A DNA stretch of 64,000 nucleotides from Gallionella sp. (GTDB taxonomy: Bacteria; Pseudomonadota; Gammaproteobacteria; Burkholderiales; Gallionellaceae): the NCBI GenBank assembly GCA_028687575.1, contig JAQTZW010000002.1, positions 124,001 to 188,000 of the forward strand. Reading direction: 5' to 3'. Shown piece by piece: positions 8,602 through 18,797 of this stretch. The position numbers and the translations under genes are program-made. The notes under the pieces are model-generated. The model did not search any database and was not told the origin of the DNA. It saw only the letters and a list, made by a program, of their open reading frames with translations. Within the stretch, counting starts at the first letter, position 1, and the number at the start of each line of letters is the position of its first letter.

Positions 8602-9369
8602 TCAGGCGACAGCGGCAGATTGCTCGATGCTGGCAAGCCAATTGTTTTGCAACTGATCGCGCAGCACTTCGCCCAGCACGATTAGCGCAGGCATGCCAAC
8701 GTCCTTGGCGGCATCGGGTAATTGCGCCAATGAGGTGAAAGTCTTTTTCATGTTGGGCAGCGAGACATTGCCGATGATCGCCGCCGGCGTATCGCCCGGC
8801 ATGCCCCGCTGCATCAGGGCGGCAGAGATTTCTGCCGAGAGGCCAAACGCCATATACAAGACCGCCGTGTCGGCAGCCAGCACAGATTGCACCCAGTCAC
8901 TCACGGCTTCTTTGTCACCCACACGAGGCGTGATGAAGACGACATTGCGACTGAGTCCGCGCTGGGTAAGTGACACGCCCAATTCAGCCGCAGCCGCTAC
9001 CGCCGACGTGATGCCCGGTACGACTTCATATTCGATTCCCGCAGCTTGCAACGCGGCAAGCTCTTCTTGCGCGCGTCCGAATATCATCGGGTCGCCCCCC
9101 TTCAAACGCACCACCAACTTGTTGTGACGCGCGGCATCAACCAGCATCTTATTGATAAACATCTGATTCGTAGATAATTTATTGCAGCGTTTGCCTGCCG
9201 CAATCAACCGGGCGGAAGGGTTCACCAGCGCAAGCAGCTCGGGCTGTACCAGTGCGTCATACAGCACGGCATCTGCCTGCTGCAGCAATCTGGCGCCGCG
9301 CAAGGTGATCAAGTCTGCCGCGCCCGGACCTGCACCAATCAAATACACTTTACCCATTTCATTTCCCAA
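8602..9369 (-). CDS. cobA: Uroporphyrinogen-III C-methyltransferase (SUMT), siroheme branch
   Basis: KVYLIGAGPGAADLITLRGARLLQQADAVLYDALV; VRLKGGDPMIFGRAQEE; PGITSA. Supplies siroheme for NirB. Confidence 0.93.
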   Translation of the reverse strand: MGNEMGKVYLIGAGPGAADLITLRGARLLQQADAVLYDALVQPELLALVNPSARLIAAGKRCNKLSTNQMFINKMLVDAARHNKLVVRLKGGDPMIFGRAQEELAALQAAGIEYEVVPGITSAVAAAAELGVSLTQRGLSRNVVFITPRVGDKEAVSDWVQSVLAADTAVLYMAFGLSAEISAALMQRGMPGDTPAAIIGNVSLPNMKKTFTSLAQLPDAAKDVGMPALIVLGEVLRDQLQNNWLASIEQSAAVA

Positions 9370-9612
9370 TATTTAGAAAGTAGATTTTATTCGGAGGTTA
9401 ATCAAGCAATAACTGTGCCTGAAATTTAGGGGCGGGCAGCAATGAAGATTTTTGCTTTTGGTGTTTATGGTTGGCGGGCCGATGTCATCTTCAGGGGGCG
9501 TTCTCCCAATCATGATTGGCCTGTCAAAATCCCTGTTCTTGAACGATAATCCCGCCGGTTCGGGCGATAGCCATACTTGCCTTTTTCTCCACATTCCAAA
9601 GTCAGCTTGAAT

Positions 9613-12411
9613 ATGTCAAAGATCATTTCGGTAATGCTGCTGTCGTTTTTGTCACAAATCTTCCCGCTGGATGCGGCGGCGCAAGCACCGGCTGCCAAGC
9701 CGGGTTCGCCCGGTTTTTTACTGGAGCCGGCACCCGCTTGGGTGTTGGCAGCACCCGTGGATGCGGGCGGCAAGGTCGAGAAGGCGGCCATGCACAGCGA
9801 GTTACTGGATGAACAAGTGCGGGTGGAGGGGCGCAGCGCGACTTCCTACAACCATATTGTGCGCGCCGTCAATGAGACCGATGGCCTGAGTGCGGCCTCC
9901 GAAATACAGGTCGCATTCAATCCGGCCTACGAGACGCTGGTGTTCCACAAGGTCGAGGTGTGCCGCAAGGGCAAGTGTGCGAACAAGCTAGAGCGCAGCA
10001 AGGTGCGCCTGTTGCAGCGCGAGTCCAACCTTGAACAGCAGATGTATGACGGCGAGATGACCGCGTCGCTGGTGCTGGCGGATGTGCGGGTCGGTGATCA
10101 GGTGGATTTTTCCTATTCGATTCGTGGGTCTAACCCGGTGTTCGAGGGCAAGTATGTGCATACCGTTTGGCTTGCCAGCGCCAGAGGGCCGGCACGGGTC
10201 GCGCGTTTCCGGCTGCTGATGCCGGAGAATCGCCGGGTGGCGTACCGGGTGGGGCCGGATGTGAGCATCAACGAGACGCTGCACGACGGTTTGCGCGACA
10301 CGCGCTTTACCCGTCTCTCGACTACCCAGTTGCATGGCGACCAGTACACGCCTGCCAGCGCATTTCTGGATGATCAACTCGATTTGAGCGAGTTCGCCGA
10401 CTGGCAGGAGGTCGCCAACTGGGGGGCTGGATTGTATGCGCCGTTCATGGATGCGCCGTCGGAAAGCGTGAAGCAAACGGCACAATCGCTGGTGCCGGAT
10501 GCATCTGTCCCGCCGCTGGAAAAAGTGCGTCTGGCGCTGGATTTCGTGCAGAAGGAGGTGCGTTATTTCGGCACCGAGATCGGCGAGAACACCCATCGTC
10601 CGACCGCCCCGGAGCGGGTCATCAAACAGCGCTTCGGTGACTGCAAGGACAAGGTGCTGCTGCTGATGGCGTTGTTGAAGGAGATGGGTGTGGCGGCGAC
10701 ACCGGTGCTGGTTTCCACGCTGTTGCGCAACGATATCCCGGCGCAATTTGCCACGCCGCTGTGGTTCAACCACGTCATGCTGCGCGTGGAACTGGACGGC
10801 AAGGTGTACTGGCTGGACGGCACCCGTTCCGCCCAGACCGGCCCGCTGCAACAGCGCCAGTCGGTAGGCATGGGCCGTGGCTTGTTGCTGGACGGCAAAA
10901 CGACGGGACTTGCCGATCTGCCGGGCACGGATGCCGAGGAGCGCATCGCGGTCGAGGAGACATACCGCATCGCTAAAATGGCCGAGCCGCCGGTGCTGGA
11001 GATACGCACCAGCTACTTTGGCGAAATGGCGGAAATGCTGCGCGCCGCCGTTGCCAGCCAGCCGTTGGATACGCTGGAGGAGAAGCTGAATGAGGCGTTT
11101 GGCCGTTTTCATCCGAACCTGGAAAAGCGCGCGCCGTTGCGCGTGGAGGAAGTCGCCGGACAGAACGCGGTGCGCGTGGTGCAGACCTTTAATGTGCCGA
11201 AGTTCTGGCATCTATCCGAGGATAACAACAAGCTGATCGGCGATTACGGCTTGTGGAGTCTGGTCAGTCCGCTGCGCTACCCGGAAGGCTCGACCCGTCA
11301 GCAACCCTTGCAGCTCTTTTTTCCGGGCATCTATCGCCATAGTCTGGTGGTGGAGTTCGACGAGGATATGACCAAAGTTCCCGCCAGCCAGCAGTCGCAC
11401 AATGAGGACGCGCACTTCTACCTGCAAGTGGATACCAACATCGAGCCGCGAAAATTTCAGGTGAAGGGGGAGTTGCAGCTGCTTAAGGATGTCGTGCTGC
11501 CGTCCGAGTGGGCGGACTATACCGAGCAGTTGCGCCGTGCCGAGAAGAACTTCGGCGGCGCCTTCTATGTTGCCATGTACGGCGAAGCCCAGGCTGACAA
11601 ACTCAAGCAACAGGGGCGCGAGTTGATAGATTCCTGGCAGGGAGTGTTCGCACGCAACAAGCCGGTCACCACTGTCCAGTCCACTGCGATGGTGAAGCGG
11701 CTGATACTGACCGCAGCGCTGGAGGGGGGGCGGCTGAATCCCGAAGTGCGGGCGCAGGTGTTGGAAGCACGTGGCATAGAACTCGATAACCTCGGGCTGT
11801 ACGAATTGGCTCAGGCGGATTTCGAGGAAGCGCTCAAGCTCAAGCCTAACGACGGATCGTTGCTGGCTGCGGCGGCAGCCAACCAGTTCTTGTCGGGGCG
11901 GGATGCCGTGGCATTGGAATTGGCAAGAAAAGCGCTAGAAGTGAACCCGTCCAGCAAAGCGCCGCACAAGACCATCGCCCATCTGCTTTATCTGGCCGGA
12001 GATTACGAGGGGGCCAAGCGCAATCTGCTGGTGTTGCTGAAAGACCGCAGCCAGATCAATGAGGGCTACATGACGCTCTGGCTATACCTTACCGCAAGAC
12101 GCAACAACGAGGACGCGGTGGCGACGGTGCAGCCTTATCTGGCGCGCGACCAATCCGTCTGGCCGCATCCCATGTTGCAATACCTGACCGGTGCAGGTTC
12201 GCTGGAAAAGGCGATGGAAGCGGCCAAGGGCGACGGGAAGGATCCCTCCAATCTGTGCGAATTCTATTTCTATGCCGGTGAGAAGGCGTTGATAGACGGG
12301 CAGGCCAATCAGGCGCGGGAGTATTTCAGGAAGAGCGTGGATACCGGCGTGGTCGAATACTATGAATACGACATGGCCAAGCGCAAACTGAAGTCGCTGG
12401 AAGGCAAGTGA
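9613..12411 (+). CDS. DUF3857 / transglutaminase-like protein with TPR-like C-terminus, exported
   Basis: Start MSKIISVMLL (ORF track 9577); DUF3857-like N-half, transglutaminase core (KQRFGDCKDKVLLLMALLKEMG), C-terminal TPR repeats. Confidence 0.82.
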   Translation: MSKIISVMLLSFLSQIFPLDAAAQAPAAKPGSPGFLLEPAPAWVLAAPVDAGGKVEKAAMHSELLDEQVRVEGRSATSYNHIVRAVNETDGLSAASEIQVAFNPAYETLVFHKVEVCRKGKCANKLERSKVRLLQRESNLEQQMYDGEMTASLVLADVRVGDQVDFSYSIRGSNPVFEGKYVHTVWLASARGPARVARFRLLMPENRRVAYRVGPDVSINETLHDGLRDTRFTRLSTTQLHGDQYTPASAFLDDQLDLSEFADWQEVANWGAGLYAPFMDAPSESVKQTAQSLVPDASVPPLEKVRLALDFVQKEVRYFGTEIGENTHRPTAPERVIKQRFGDCKDKVLLLMALLKEMGVAATPVLVSTLLRNDIPAQFATPLWFNHVMLRVELDGKVYWLDGTRSAQTGPLQQRQSVGMGRGLLLDGKTTGLADLPGTDAEERIAVEETYRIAKMAEPPVLEIRTSYFGEMAEMLRAAVASQPLDTLEEKLNEAFGRFHPNLEKRAPLRVEEVAGQNAVRVVQTFNVPKFWHLSEDNNKLIGDYGLWSLVSPLRYPEGSTRQQPLQLFFPGIYRHSLVVEFDEDMTKVPASQQSHNEDAHFYLQVDTNIEPRKFQVKGELQLLKDVVLPSEWADYTEQLRRAEKNFGGAFYVAMYGEAQADKLKQQGRELIDSWQGVFARNKPVTTVQSTAMVKRLILTAALEGGRLNPEVRAQVLEARGIELDNLGLYELAQADFEEALKLKPNDGSLLAAAAANQFLSGRDAVALELARKALEVNPSSKAPHKTIAHLLYLAGDYEGAKRNLLVLLKDRSQINEGYMTLWLYLTARRNNEDAVATVQPYLARDQSVWPHPMLQYLTGAGSLEKAMEAAKGDGKDPSNLCEFYFYAGEKALIDGQANQAREYFRKSVDTGVVEYYEYDMAKRKLKSLEGK

Positions 12412-12448
12412 GTGGGGTGGGGGCTGTTATCAAACTGAGTGAGGGGGT

Positions 12449-12715
12449 ATGAAGATGTCTCAAGACAATGAAAACAGGCCAGCACTCACGCCGGACGATG
12501 GGCAGGACAGACGTTCATACCACAATCTGCGTGATTTTTTTGAGGGGGCGTGTCTGATTACCTCCCCATTTTTTGATTCAACACAGGGCTGGGGCGATGT
12601 TTCTCTGACCTTTTCCGCGTTGCATGTCTTGCGGGAGCGCTATCCTGATCTGACCCAGCAGGAAGTGGCGATCCTGTACGCAGGCGTAGAGCGCTACCAC
12701 AAGTTCAGGAAGTAA
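12449..12715 (+). CDS. Small hypothetical protein
   Basis: 88 aa ORF with upstream purine-rich RBS (gaggggg), co-directional with neighbours. Confidence 0.55.
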   Translation: MKMSQDNENRPALTPDDGQDRRSYHNLRDFFEGACLITSPFFDSTQGWGDVSLTFSALHVLRERYPDLTQQEVAILYAGVERYHKFRK

Positions 12716-12721
12716 ACGCCG

Positions 12722-14728
12722 TTGCCTAGCGCTATCCCGTATTTTCTGAAATGTTGCATCAGTCGCGGGCGATGGCTCGCCGTGCTGATGTTGCTCAGTG
12801 GCAGCGCATTTTCCGCCGATTTTCATGTCACGGTCTCCGACATCGCCGCCCCCGCCTTTTCTGCGCACGGCATCTCGCTGGATTTGTCTGCCGACGGTTC
12901 TGCCGAGCTGAAGATTGAGCTGCTCAAGTTACCGCAGCGCGAATTTCGTCCTGTTCGGCTGCGCTGCGGCGGATTCTCGCTGTCCGGCGAGCAGATGGTT
13001 TGCCAACACGGCAAGCTGGACGCACTGCCGGATGCGGCGCTGGCGTTCTCATATGATTTCACTACACACGCGCTGGTCTTGACGCTCACCGCCGCCGGCG
13101 GCGAATCCTGGCAGGTGCAGGGCGCGCTGGGTGCCGCCTGGCAACTCTCGGCGCAGATGCGTAACGCCCGCGTAGCGCGGCTGGCGGGTCTGTTGTCGCA
13201 GGACGTAGCGCGACCCGCCGCAGGGCGGCTGGATGGCAGTCTGCGCCTTGCCGGGGATGCGTCTGGAGCGAGGCAGTTCAGTGCCGATTTGCGTGTGGCC
13301 GAGCTGGCGTTCAGCGATGCCAGTGGCCAACATGCGGCAGAAAAGTTGCAGGGTTCGGTCGGCATTGAGGCACAGCGCCGGGGCGCAGGTTGGGCGTGGC
13401 GCGGCAACCTCGATTGGCAATCCGGCGAACTGTACTGGCAGCCCTGGTATTTGCAGGGCGCGCACGCAATGCAGGCTGCCGGGCGGCTGGAGGGCGACCA
13501 TCTGCTGATCGAGCAGGCACAGGCCGAGCTGTCCGGGGTGGGGCGCGTGGAATTCTCTGCTGACTGGAGTGTGCAACGGCAGGGCCTGCAACAAGCGATG
13601 CTGCGCGGCGAACATCTGGCGTTGGGGCAACTGTTCGACACTTGGCTGAAGCCGCTGCTGGGCAAGGGGGTGCTGGCCGAGTCGGCGCTGTCTGGTGCTG
13701 CCGATGTGGCGCTGGAATATCGCAACGGTGCGTTGCAAGCACTGCAACTGGGGCTGCACGATGCGGGGATTGCCGATGCTACGCAGCGGTTCGCACTGCA
13801 AGGCGTGAACAGCACGCTGGACTGGCACGCCGACCAGGCGCGCACCGCGCGAATATCGTTCGCGGGAGGCCAGTTGTTGGGCGTGCCGCTGGGTGCGGGC
13901 GCATGGACGGTCAACATGAATGGGCTGGATTTCTCGGTGCCGCAGGCGGAGCTGGCGATACTGGACGGCAGGCTGTCCTTGCAGGATTTCCATTGTTTCC
14001 GCACGGGAAATGACTGGCGCTGGCACTTTGCCGGCGCGCTCTCGCCGGTCTCGATGGAGCGCCTGAGCACCGCAGCGGGCTGGCCCAAAATGCTGGGCAT
14101 GCTGGCCGGTCGCATCCCGCAAGTGAGTTATGACGGCGAAGCGGTGCGCGTCGAGGGCGCATTGCTGTTCGACGTGTTCGACGGCACGGTGGTGGCGACC
14201 AAAATCGAATTGGCCAACGCTTTCGGGCGTGCGCCGCGCCTTTCCGGCAATCTGGCGATGCGCAATCTCGACCTCGACCTGCTGACCCGCACCTTTTCGT
14301 TCGGCAACATGCAGGGGCGTATAGATGCCGACGTGCAGAACCTCGAATTACAGGACTGGCAGCCGCTGCGCTTCGATGCCAGGCTTTCCAGCAGCGCCGG
14401 GGATTATCCAAAGAAGATTAGTCAGAAGGCGGTGCAGAACATCTCCTCGCTGGGTGGCGCGGGGGCATCTGCCGCACTGCAGCGCAGCTTCCTCGGTTTC
14501 TTCGAGAATTTCGGTTACGACCGCATCGGCTGGAGTTGCGTGATGCGTAACGGTGTCTGCACGATGGGCGGGATAGGCGAGGATGGCGGTCACACTTACA
14601 CCCTGGTCAGAGGCGGAGGCATTCCGGCCATCAGCGTGATGGGCTACAATCGCGCCGTTTCCTGGCCGGAACTGGTGACCAGACTGAAGCGCGTGACACA
14701 GAACAACGTCAGCCCGGTCGTCCGATAG
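12722..14728 (+). CDS. ydbH: YdbH-family AsmA-like protein (intermembrane lipid transport)
   Basis: 668 aa with repeated beta-rich segments; C-terminal region LDLLTRTFSFGNMQGRIDADVQNLELQDWQPLRFDARL; followed by ynbE- and ydbL-like genes. Confidence 0.75.
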   Translation: MPSAIPYFLKCCISRGRWLAVLMLLSGSAFSADFHVTVSDIAAPAFSAHGISLDLSADGSAELKIELLKLPQREFRPVRLRCGGFSLSGEQMVCQHGKLDALPDAALAFSYDFTTHALVLTLTAAGGESWQVQGALGAAWQLSAQMRNARVARLAGLLSQDVARPAAGRLDGSLRLAGDASGARQFSADLRVAELAFSDASGQHAAEKLQGSVGIEAQRRGAGWAWRGNLDWQSGELYWQPWYLQGAHAMQAAGRLEGDHLLIEQAQAELSGVGRVEFSADWSVQRQGLQQAMLRGEHLALGQLFDTWLKPLLGKGVLAESALSGAADVALEYRNGALQALQLGLHDAGIADATQRFALQGVNSTLDWHADQARTARISFAGGQLLGVPLGAGAWTVNMNGLDFSVPQAELAILDGRLSLQDFHCFRTGNDWRWHFAGALSPVSMERLSTAAGWPKMLGMLAGRIPQVSYDGEAVRVEGALLFDVFDGTVVATKIELANAFGRAPRLSGNLAMRNLDLDLLTRTFSFGNMQGRIDADVQNLELQDWQPLRFDARLSSSAGDYPKKISQKAVQNISSLGGAGASAALQRSFLGFFENFGYDRIGWSCVMRNGVCTMGGIGEDGGHTYTLVRGGGIPAISVMGYNRAVSWPELVTRLKRVTQNNVSPVVR

Positions 14729-14757
14729 CCGGGCCGGACTATGGACAAGGAGAGACG

Positions 14758-14946
14758 ATGAACAAGATGATACTGGCAGTACCTCTGGCGGCGCTCGCAT
14801 TGAGCGCCTGCGTGACCATCAATATTTACTTCCCCGCCGCCGCTGCCGAAAAGGCCGCCGACAGGATCATCGAAGAAGTCTGGCAGCTGCCGCATGGCGG
14901 CAAGCCCGCCAAACCCGACACTCCACCCGCAAAGGACAACAAATGA
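14758..14946 (+). CDS. ynbE: YnbE-like lipoprotein
   Basis: MNKMILAVPLAALALSACVTINIYFPAAAAEKAADRIIEEVW; lipobox plus the characteristic VTINIYFPAAAAEKAAD segment. Confidence 0.88.
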   Translation: MNKMILAVPLAALALSACVTINIYFPAAAAEKAADRIIEEVWQLPHGGKPAKPDTPPAKDNK

Positions 14947-15371
14947 GAACCGCCGCATTGAGTCACCTTAAAAAGCTGTTTGCGCTGTTCGCGCTGCTGT
15001 CTGTATTCAACGTGTTCGCCGCCGCCGACCTGGAAGTCAACACGCCCGGCGTGAACGCCATCAAGGCCAGCATGCAGGCGCGTCACGCGCAACTGGTGCC
15101 TTTTTACAATAGCGGCGCGGTGGGCATAGGCATGGACGGCATGGTGGCGATCTGCTCCGCAGGTGCCGTGCCGCTGGCGCAGCGCCAGACCGTGAACGCA
15201 CTGGTGAACGCCGAGAACGCCGACCGCGAGGCGCTGTATTCCGAGATCGCCAACGCCAACGGCCACCCCGAATGGCATAACGAGATCCGCCAGACCTTTG
15301 CGCAGCGCTGGATACAGTACGCCCGCCCCGGCTGGTGGATACTGACCGAACGCGGCTGGGTGCAGAAATAA
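14943..15371 (+). CDS. ydbL: YdbL family (DUF1318) protein
   Basis: Signal peptide; NTPGVNAIKASMQARHAQLVPFYNSGAVGIGMDGMVAI; overlaps ynbE stop. Confidence 0.88.
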   Translation: MRTAALSHLKKLFALFALLSVFNVFAAADLEVNTPGVNAIKASMQARHAQLVPFYNSGAVGIGMDGMVAICSAGAVPLAQRQTVNALVNAENADREALYSEIANANGHPEWHNEIRQTFAQRWIQYARPGWWILTERGWVQK

Positions 15372-15391
15372 CGCATCCACCGCTAACAACC

Positions 15392-15421
15392 TTGCCTCTC
15401 CCTCTGTGGGGGAGGTTTTTT
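15392..15421 (+). terminator. Probable intrinsic terminator after ydbL
   Basis: cctctccctctgtgggggaggttttttc. Confidence 0.55.
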
Positions 15422-15440
15422 CACAGACAAGAAAACCCGC

Positions 15441-16220
15441 ATGAATCCCACTCTGGTTTTTGATATTGAAACAATCCCCGACATTGCCGGGCTGCGCACG
15501 CTGTATGAACTGGGTGCGGAGGTCAGCGATGACGAAGTGGCCGAGATGGCCTTCCAGCAGCGCCGCCAGAAGACCGGCAGTGATTTTTTGCCGCACCATT
15601 TGCAGCGCGTCGCGGCGATTTCCTGCGTGCTGCGCGAGGGCGATAATTTCAAGGTCTGGTCGCTGGGCGGGCTGAATGAGGATGAGGGCAGCCTGATCCA
15701 GCGGTTCTTCGACGGCGTGGATAAATACACGCCGCAACTGGTGAGCTGGAACGGCGGCGGCTTCGACTTGCCGGTGCTGCACTATCGCGGGCTGATCCAC
15801 GGCGTGCAGTGCGCGCGCTACTGGGATCAGGGCGAGGACGACCGCGAATTCAAGTGGAACAACTACATCAGCCGCTACCATGCGCGCCACCTCGACCTGA
15901 TGGACCTGCTGGCGCTGTACACCGGGCGCGCCAACGCGCCGCTGGACGAACTGGCCAAGCTGATCGGTTTCCCCGGTAAGCTGGGCATGGACGGCAGCCG
16001 CGTCTGGGAAGCCTATCAGCAGGGCCGGATTGCCGAGATACGCAACTACTGCGAGACCGACGTGGTGAATACCTGGCTGGTGTTTTTGCGCTTCCAGATG
16101 ATGCGCGGCCAGCTTTCCCGCGACGCCTATCAGCGCGAATGTGCACTGGTGCGTAGCGAGTTGGGCAAACTGGAGTTGCCGCACTGGCAGGAATATCTGG
16201 CCGCCTGGCCGGTAGCGTGA
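15441..16220 (+). CDS. 3'-5' exonuclease, PolB-related DEDD family
   Basis: NPTLVFDIETIPD start, SWNGGGFDLPVL, YCETDVVNTW (DEDD motifs). Confidence 0.85.
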   Translation: MNPTLVFDIETIPDIAGLRTLYELGAEVSDDEVAEMAFQQRRQKTGSDFLPHHLQRVAAISCVLREGDNFKVWSLGGLNEDEGSLIQRFFDGVDKYTPQLVSWNGGGFDLPVLHYRGLIHGVQCARYWDQGEDDREFKWNNYISRYHARHLDLMDLLALYTGRANAPLDELAKLIGFPGKLGMDGSRVWEAYQQGRIAEIRNYCETDVVNTWLVFLRFQMMRGQLSRDAYQRECALVRSELGKLELPHWQEYLAAWPVA

Positions 16221-16591
16221 GGCTGCGCTACCACACCGTCTGGCTGACCGGCGGCTGGCTGCTGGTCGTGCTGGTGGTCACGCTGTCGCTGATGCCGCAT
16301 CCCCCGGAACCGCTGGCGTTCGCGCATGCCGACAAGCTGGAACACGCCGCCTCCTATGCCACGCTGTCTTATTGGTTCTGCCAGCTCTACCGCTCGGCGC
16401 AGTTGCGGGTGATGGCGTTGCTGGTCGCGCTGGGCGTGCTGCTGGAGGTTTTGCAGGGTTTTACCGGCTACCGTTTCTACGACGTGCTGGACATGCTGGC
16501 CAACAGCTCAGGGGTGCTGCTGGGCTGGTTGATCGTGCGTACGCCGTTGGGACGGCTGTTTGCCGAGTTCGAGCGTCTGCTACTGCGCTGA
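16217..16591 (+). CDS. VanZ-like membrane protein
   Basis: [22 protein letters not shown] ... [32 protein letters not shown]. Confidence 0.85.
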   Translation: MRLRYHTVWLTGGWLLVVLVVTLSLMPHPPEPLAFAHADKLEHAASYATLSYWFCQLYRSAQLRVMALLVALGVLLEVLQGFTGYRFYDVLDMLANSSGVLLGWLIVRTPLGRLFAEFERLLLR

Positions 16592-16628
16592 AGGATTATT
16601 GAAAATTGATGGAATCGAACGGAACGAA

Positions 16629-17951
16629 ATGACGACACAGAACAGGGTAACCATAGAATCGCTGGATCAGGAAGGGCGCGGCATCGCGCACGCCGACGGC
16701 AAGGTGATTTTCATCGAAGGGGCGCTGACTGGCGAAGTCGTCAGCTACGCTTCCTACCGCAAAAAGCCGGCTTTCGAGATGGCGCAGATGACGCAGTTGC
16801 ACCAGGCAGCGTCAATACGTGTGCAGCCCCAATGCGAACATTTCGGCGTGTGCGGCGGTTGTTCGATGCAGCATATGGATAGTCGGGTACAGGTCGCGGT
16901 CAAGCAGCGCATTCTCGAAGAGGGCTTGGCGCGCATCGGCAAAGTCAAGCCGCAAACTATTTTGCCCGCGATCTATGGGCAAAGCTGGGGGTATCGGGAA
17001 CGCGCGCGTATCTCGGTCAAGTATGTGATTAAAAAGAATAAGATGCTGGTAGGCTTCCACGAGAAGCGCAGCAGTTTTGTCGCCGACATGCAAAATTGCC
17101 AGATATTGGCACCGAAAATCGCCGGCTTGCTGGCACCGCTCGCGACGCTGTTCGCAGGCTTGTCGGTACGCGACAAGTTGCCGCAGGTCGAGGTGGCGGT
17201 GGGCGAGCGGGTTGATGCGCTGGTGTTGCGCATCATGGCTCCCCTGAGTGCGCAGGACGAAGTCGCCCTGCGCGCCTTCGCCGATCAGCATGAAGTGCAG
17301 TTCTGGCTGCAAACCAAGGGGCCGGAAACGGTCGTCCCTTTTTATCCGCTGGATGCGCCCGCCTTGTCCTACAGTTTGCCCGAATTCAACGTCACCATGC
17401 CGTTCGCGCCGGGCGAATTCACCCAGGTGAACAGCGCGCTCAATCGGGTGATGGTCAGCCGCGCCCTGCGCCTGCTCAACCCGCAAGCGGGCGAGCGCAT
17501 CGCTGATTTCTTCTGCGGACTGGGCAACTTTACCTTGCCGATCGCACGCAGCGGGGCGGAAGTATTGGGCGTGGAAGGCAGCGACGCGCTGGTCAAACGC
17601 GCCGAACAGAACGCCGCCTATAACGACTTGAGCGCCAATACGCGCTATCAGTCCATGAATCTATTCGAGATGACTGAAGCCGGATTGCCTGAGCTGGGCA
17701 AGTTCGACAAATGGCTGATAGACCCGCCGCGCGATGGCGCGATGGCGCTGGTGCAAGCCATCACCCCCGAAACGGCACCCGCGCTGATCGTCTATGTCAG
17801 TTGCAATCCGGCCACGCTGGCGCGCGATGCGGCAGAGCTGGTTCAACGCGGCTATGCGCTCAAGTCCGCCGGTGTGATGAATATGTTCCCGCAGACCTCG
17901 CACGTCGAATCCATCGCGGTGTTTGAGCGCATCGCGGACGAGCCGGTTTGA
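16629..17951 (+). CDS. rlmD: 23S rRNA (uracil-1939-C5)-methyltransferase
   Basis: TRAM-like N-term ([28 protein letters not shown]), Fe-S cysteines ([14 protein letters not shown]), [22 protein letters not shown]. Start MTTQNR at 16629. Confidence 0.95.
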   Translation: MTTQNRVTIESLDQEGRGIAHADGKVIFIEGALTGEVVSYASYRKKPAFEMAQMTQLHQAASIRVQPQCEHFGVCGGCSMQHMDSRVQVAVKQRILEEGLARIGKVKPQTILPAIYGQSWGYRERARISVKYVIKKNKMLVGFHEKRSSFVADMQNCQILAPKIAGLLAPLATLFAGLSVRDKLPQVEVAVGERVDALVLRIMAPLSAQDEVALRAFADQHEVQFWLQTKGPETVVPFYPLDAPALSYSLPEFNVTMPFAPGEFTQVNSALNRVMVSRALRLLNPQAGERIADFFCGLGNFTLPIARSGAEVLGVEGSDALVKRAEQNAAYNDLSANTRYQSMNLFEMTEAGLPELGKFDKWLIDPPRDGAMALVQAITPETAPALIVYVSCNPATLARDAAELVQRGYALKSAGVMNMFPQTSHVESIAVFERIADEPV

Positions 17952-18283
17952 GCGGCACCATCGGTGCGGCGATGTTCGGGATTACGAAGAGATTCATGGG
18001 CTTGCGCGCGCTGAATCAGCGGCATATGGGATATATCCGCGCGGAGCTGTCCGGGGTGCAGGGCCTGATCCCGCTGCTGATGAAGCGGCGCAACGGCGGT
18101 CAGTGGACGGCGGAGGAGCGCGGCCTGCTGTTGCGCGACCTGCGGGCGCTGTCGGGTCTCAGTCCCTACCTGATCCCGCTGCTGATGCCCGGCGGGATTT
18201 TGCTCCTGCCGCTGGTCGCGTACTGGATGGATCGCCGCCGCAACCGCCGCAGCGACGGTGCAAACGGCGAAGGGCACCTGTAA
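17948..18283 (+). CDS. Small LETM1-like / hypothetical membrane protein
   Basis: 111 aa; [36 protein letters not shown]. Confidence 0.6.
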   Translation: MSGTIGAAMFGITKRFMGLRALNQRHMGYIRAELSGVQGLIPLLMKRRNGGQWTAEERGLLLRDLRALSGLSPYLIPLLMPGGILLLPLVAYWMDRRRNRRSDGANGEGHL

Positions 18284-18290
18284 AGTAGCG

Positions 18291-18378
18291 CGTCATACCC
18301 GCGAACGCGGGTATCCAGTGGTGCGCAAGGCGCGCCGTTATTTTTTTGCTGGATTCCGGGGCTAGCCCGGAATGACGG
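18291..18378. repeat. REP-like intergenic palindromic element
   Basis: cgtcatACCCGCGAACGCGGGTatccag ... ctggattCCGGGGCTAGCCCGGaatgacgg: two nested hairpins in inverted arrangement. Confidence 0.82.
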
Positions 18379-18412
18379 AAGTGACACTTTATGCCTACCG
18401 GAATCGAGGCCG

Positions 18413-18769
18413 TCAGCCTTTCGGGCCGGGCCCGAACACCGGGTTCTTCATCACCAGTTTCAGGCGTTCGCCGAATTCCTGCGCGAAATGGCGCATCGCC
18501 TCGGCGGCTTCCTTCTCGCCGGTGGCGCGCTGGAAGCTGTCGGCCATGGACAGCAGGCTCTGGTGGTAGAACTGCTTCATCTCGTCCACCATCATTTCCT
18601 GCGTCCACAGATCCATGCGCAGCGTGTTCTGCTCCTTGGCGTCCCACACCGACAGCATGATGGCCTTGCTGGTGCTGTCCACGCCGCCGTCCGGCGCGCT
18701 CCAGTCTATTTTTTGCGGGATGTTCTTGTCGTCCAGCGTGACGGTGAATTTGATCTCGGATTGTCTCAT
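18413..18769 (-). CDS. GldC-like protein
   Basis: MRQSEIKFTVTLDDKNIPQKIDWSAPDGG...KAIMLSVWDAKEQNTLRMDLWTQEMMVDEMKQFYHQSLLSMADSFQRATGE; strong resemblance to the GldC family. Confidence 0.75.
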   Translation of the reverse strand: MRQSEIKFTVTLDDKNIPQKIDWSAPDGGVDSTSKAIMLSVWDAKEQNTLRMDLWTQEMMVDEMKQFYHQSLLSMADSFQRATGEKEAAEAMRHFAQEFGERLKLVMKNPVFGPGPKG

Positions 18770-18797
18770 TGCGGTTTCCTGTAATTGGCTAGGGGGG

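Noticed and set aside
12823-14122. Long minus-strand ORFs (430 and 357 aa)
   Set aside because: Antisense to the ydbH-like gene; Cys/Ser/Ala-rich shadow.
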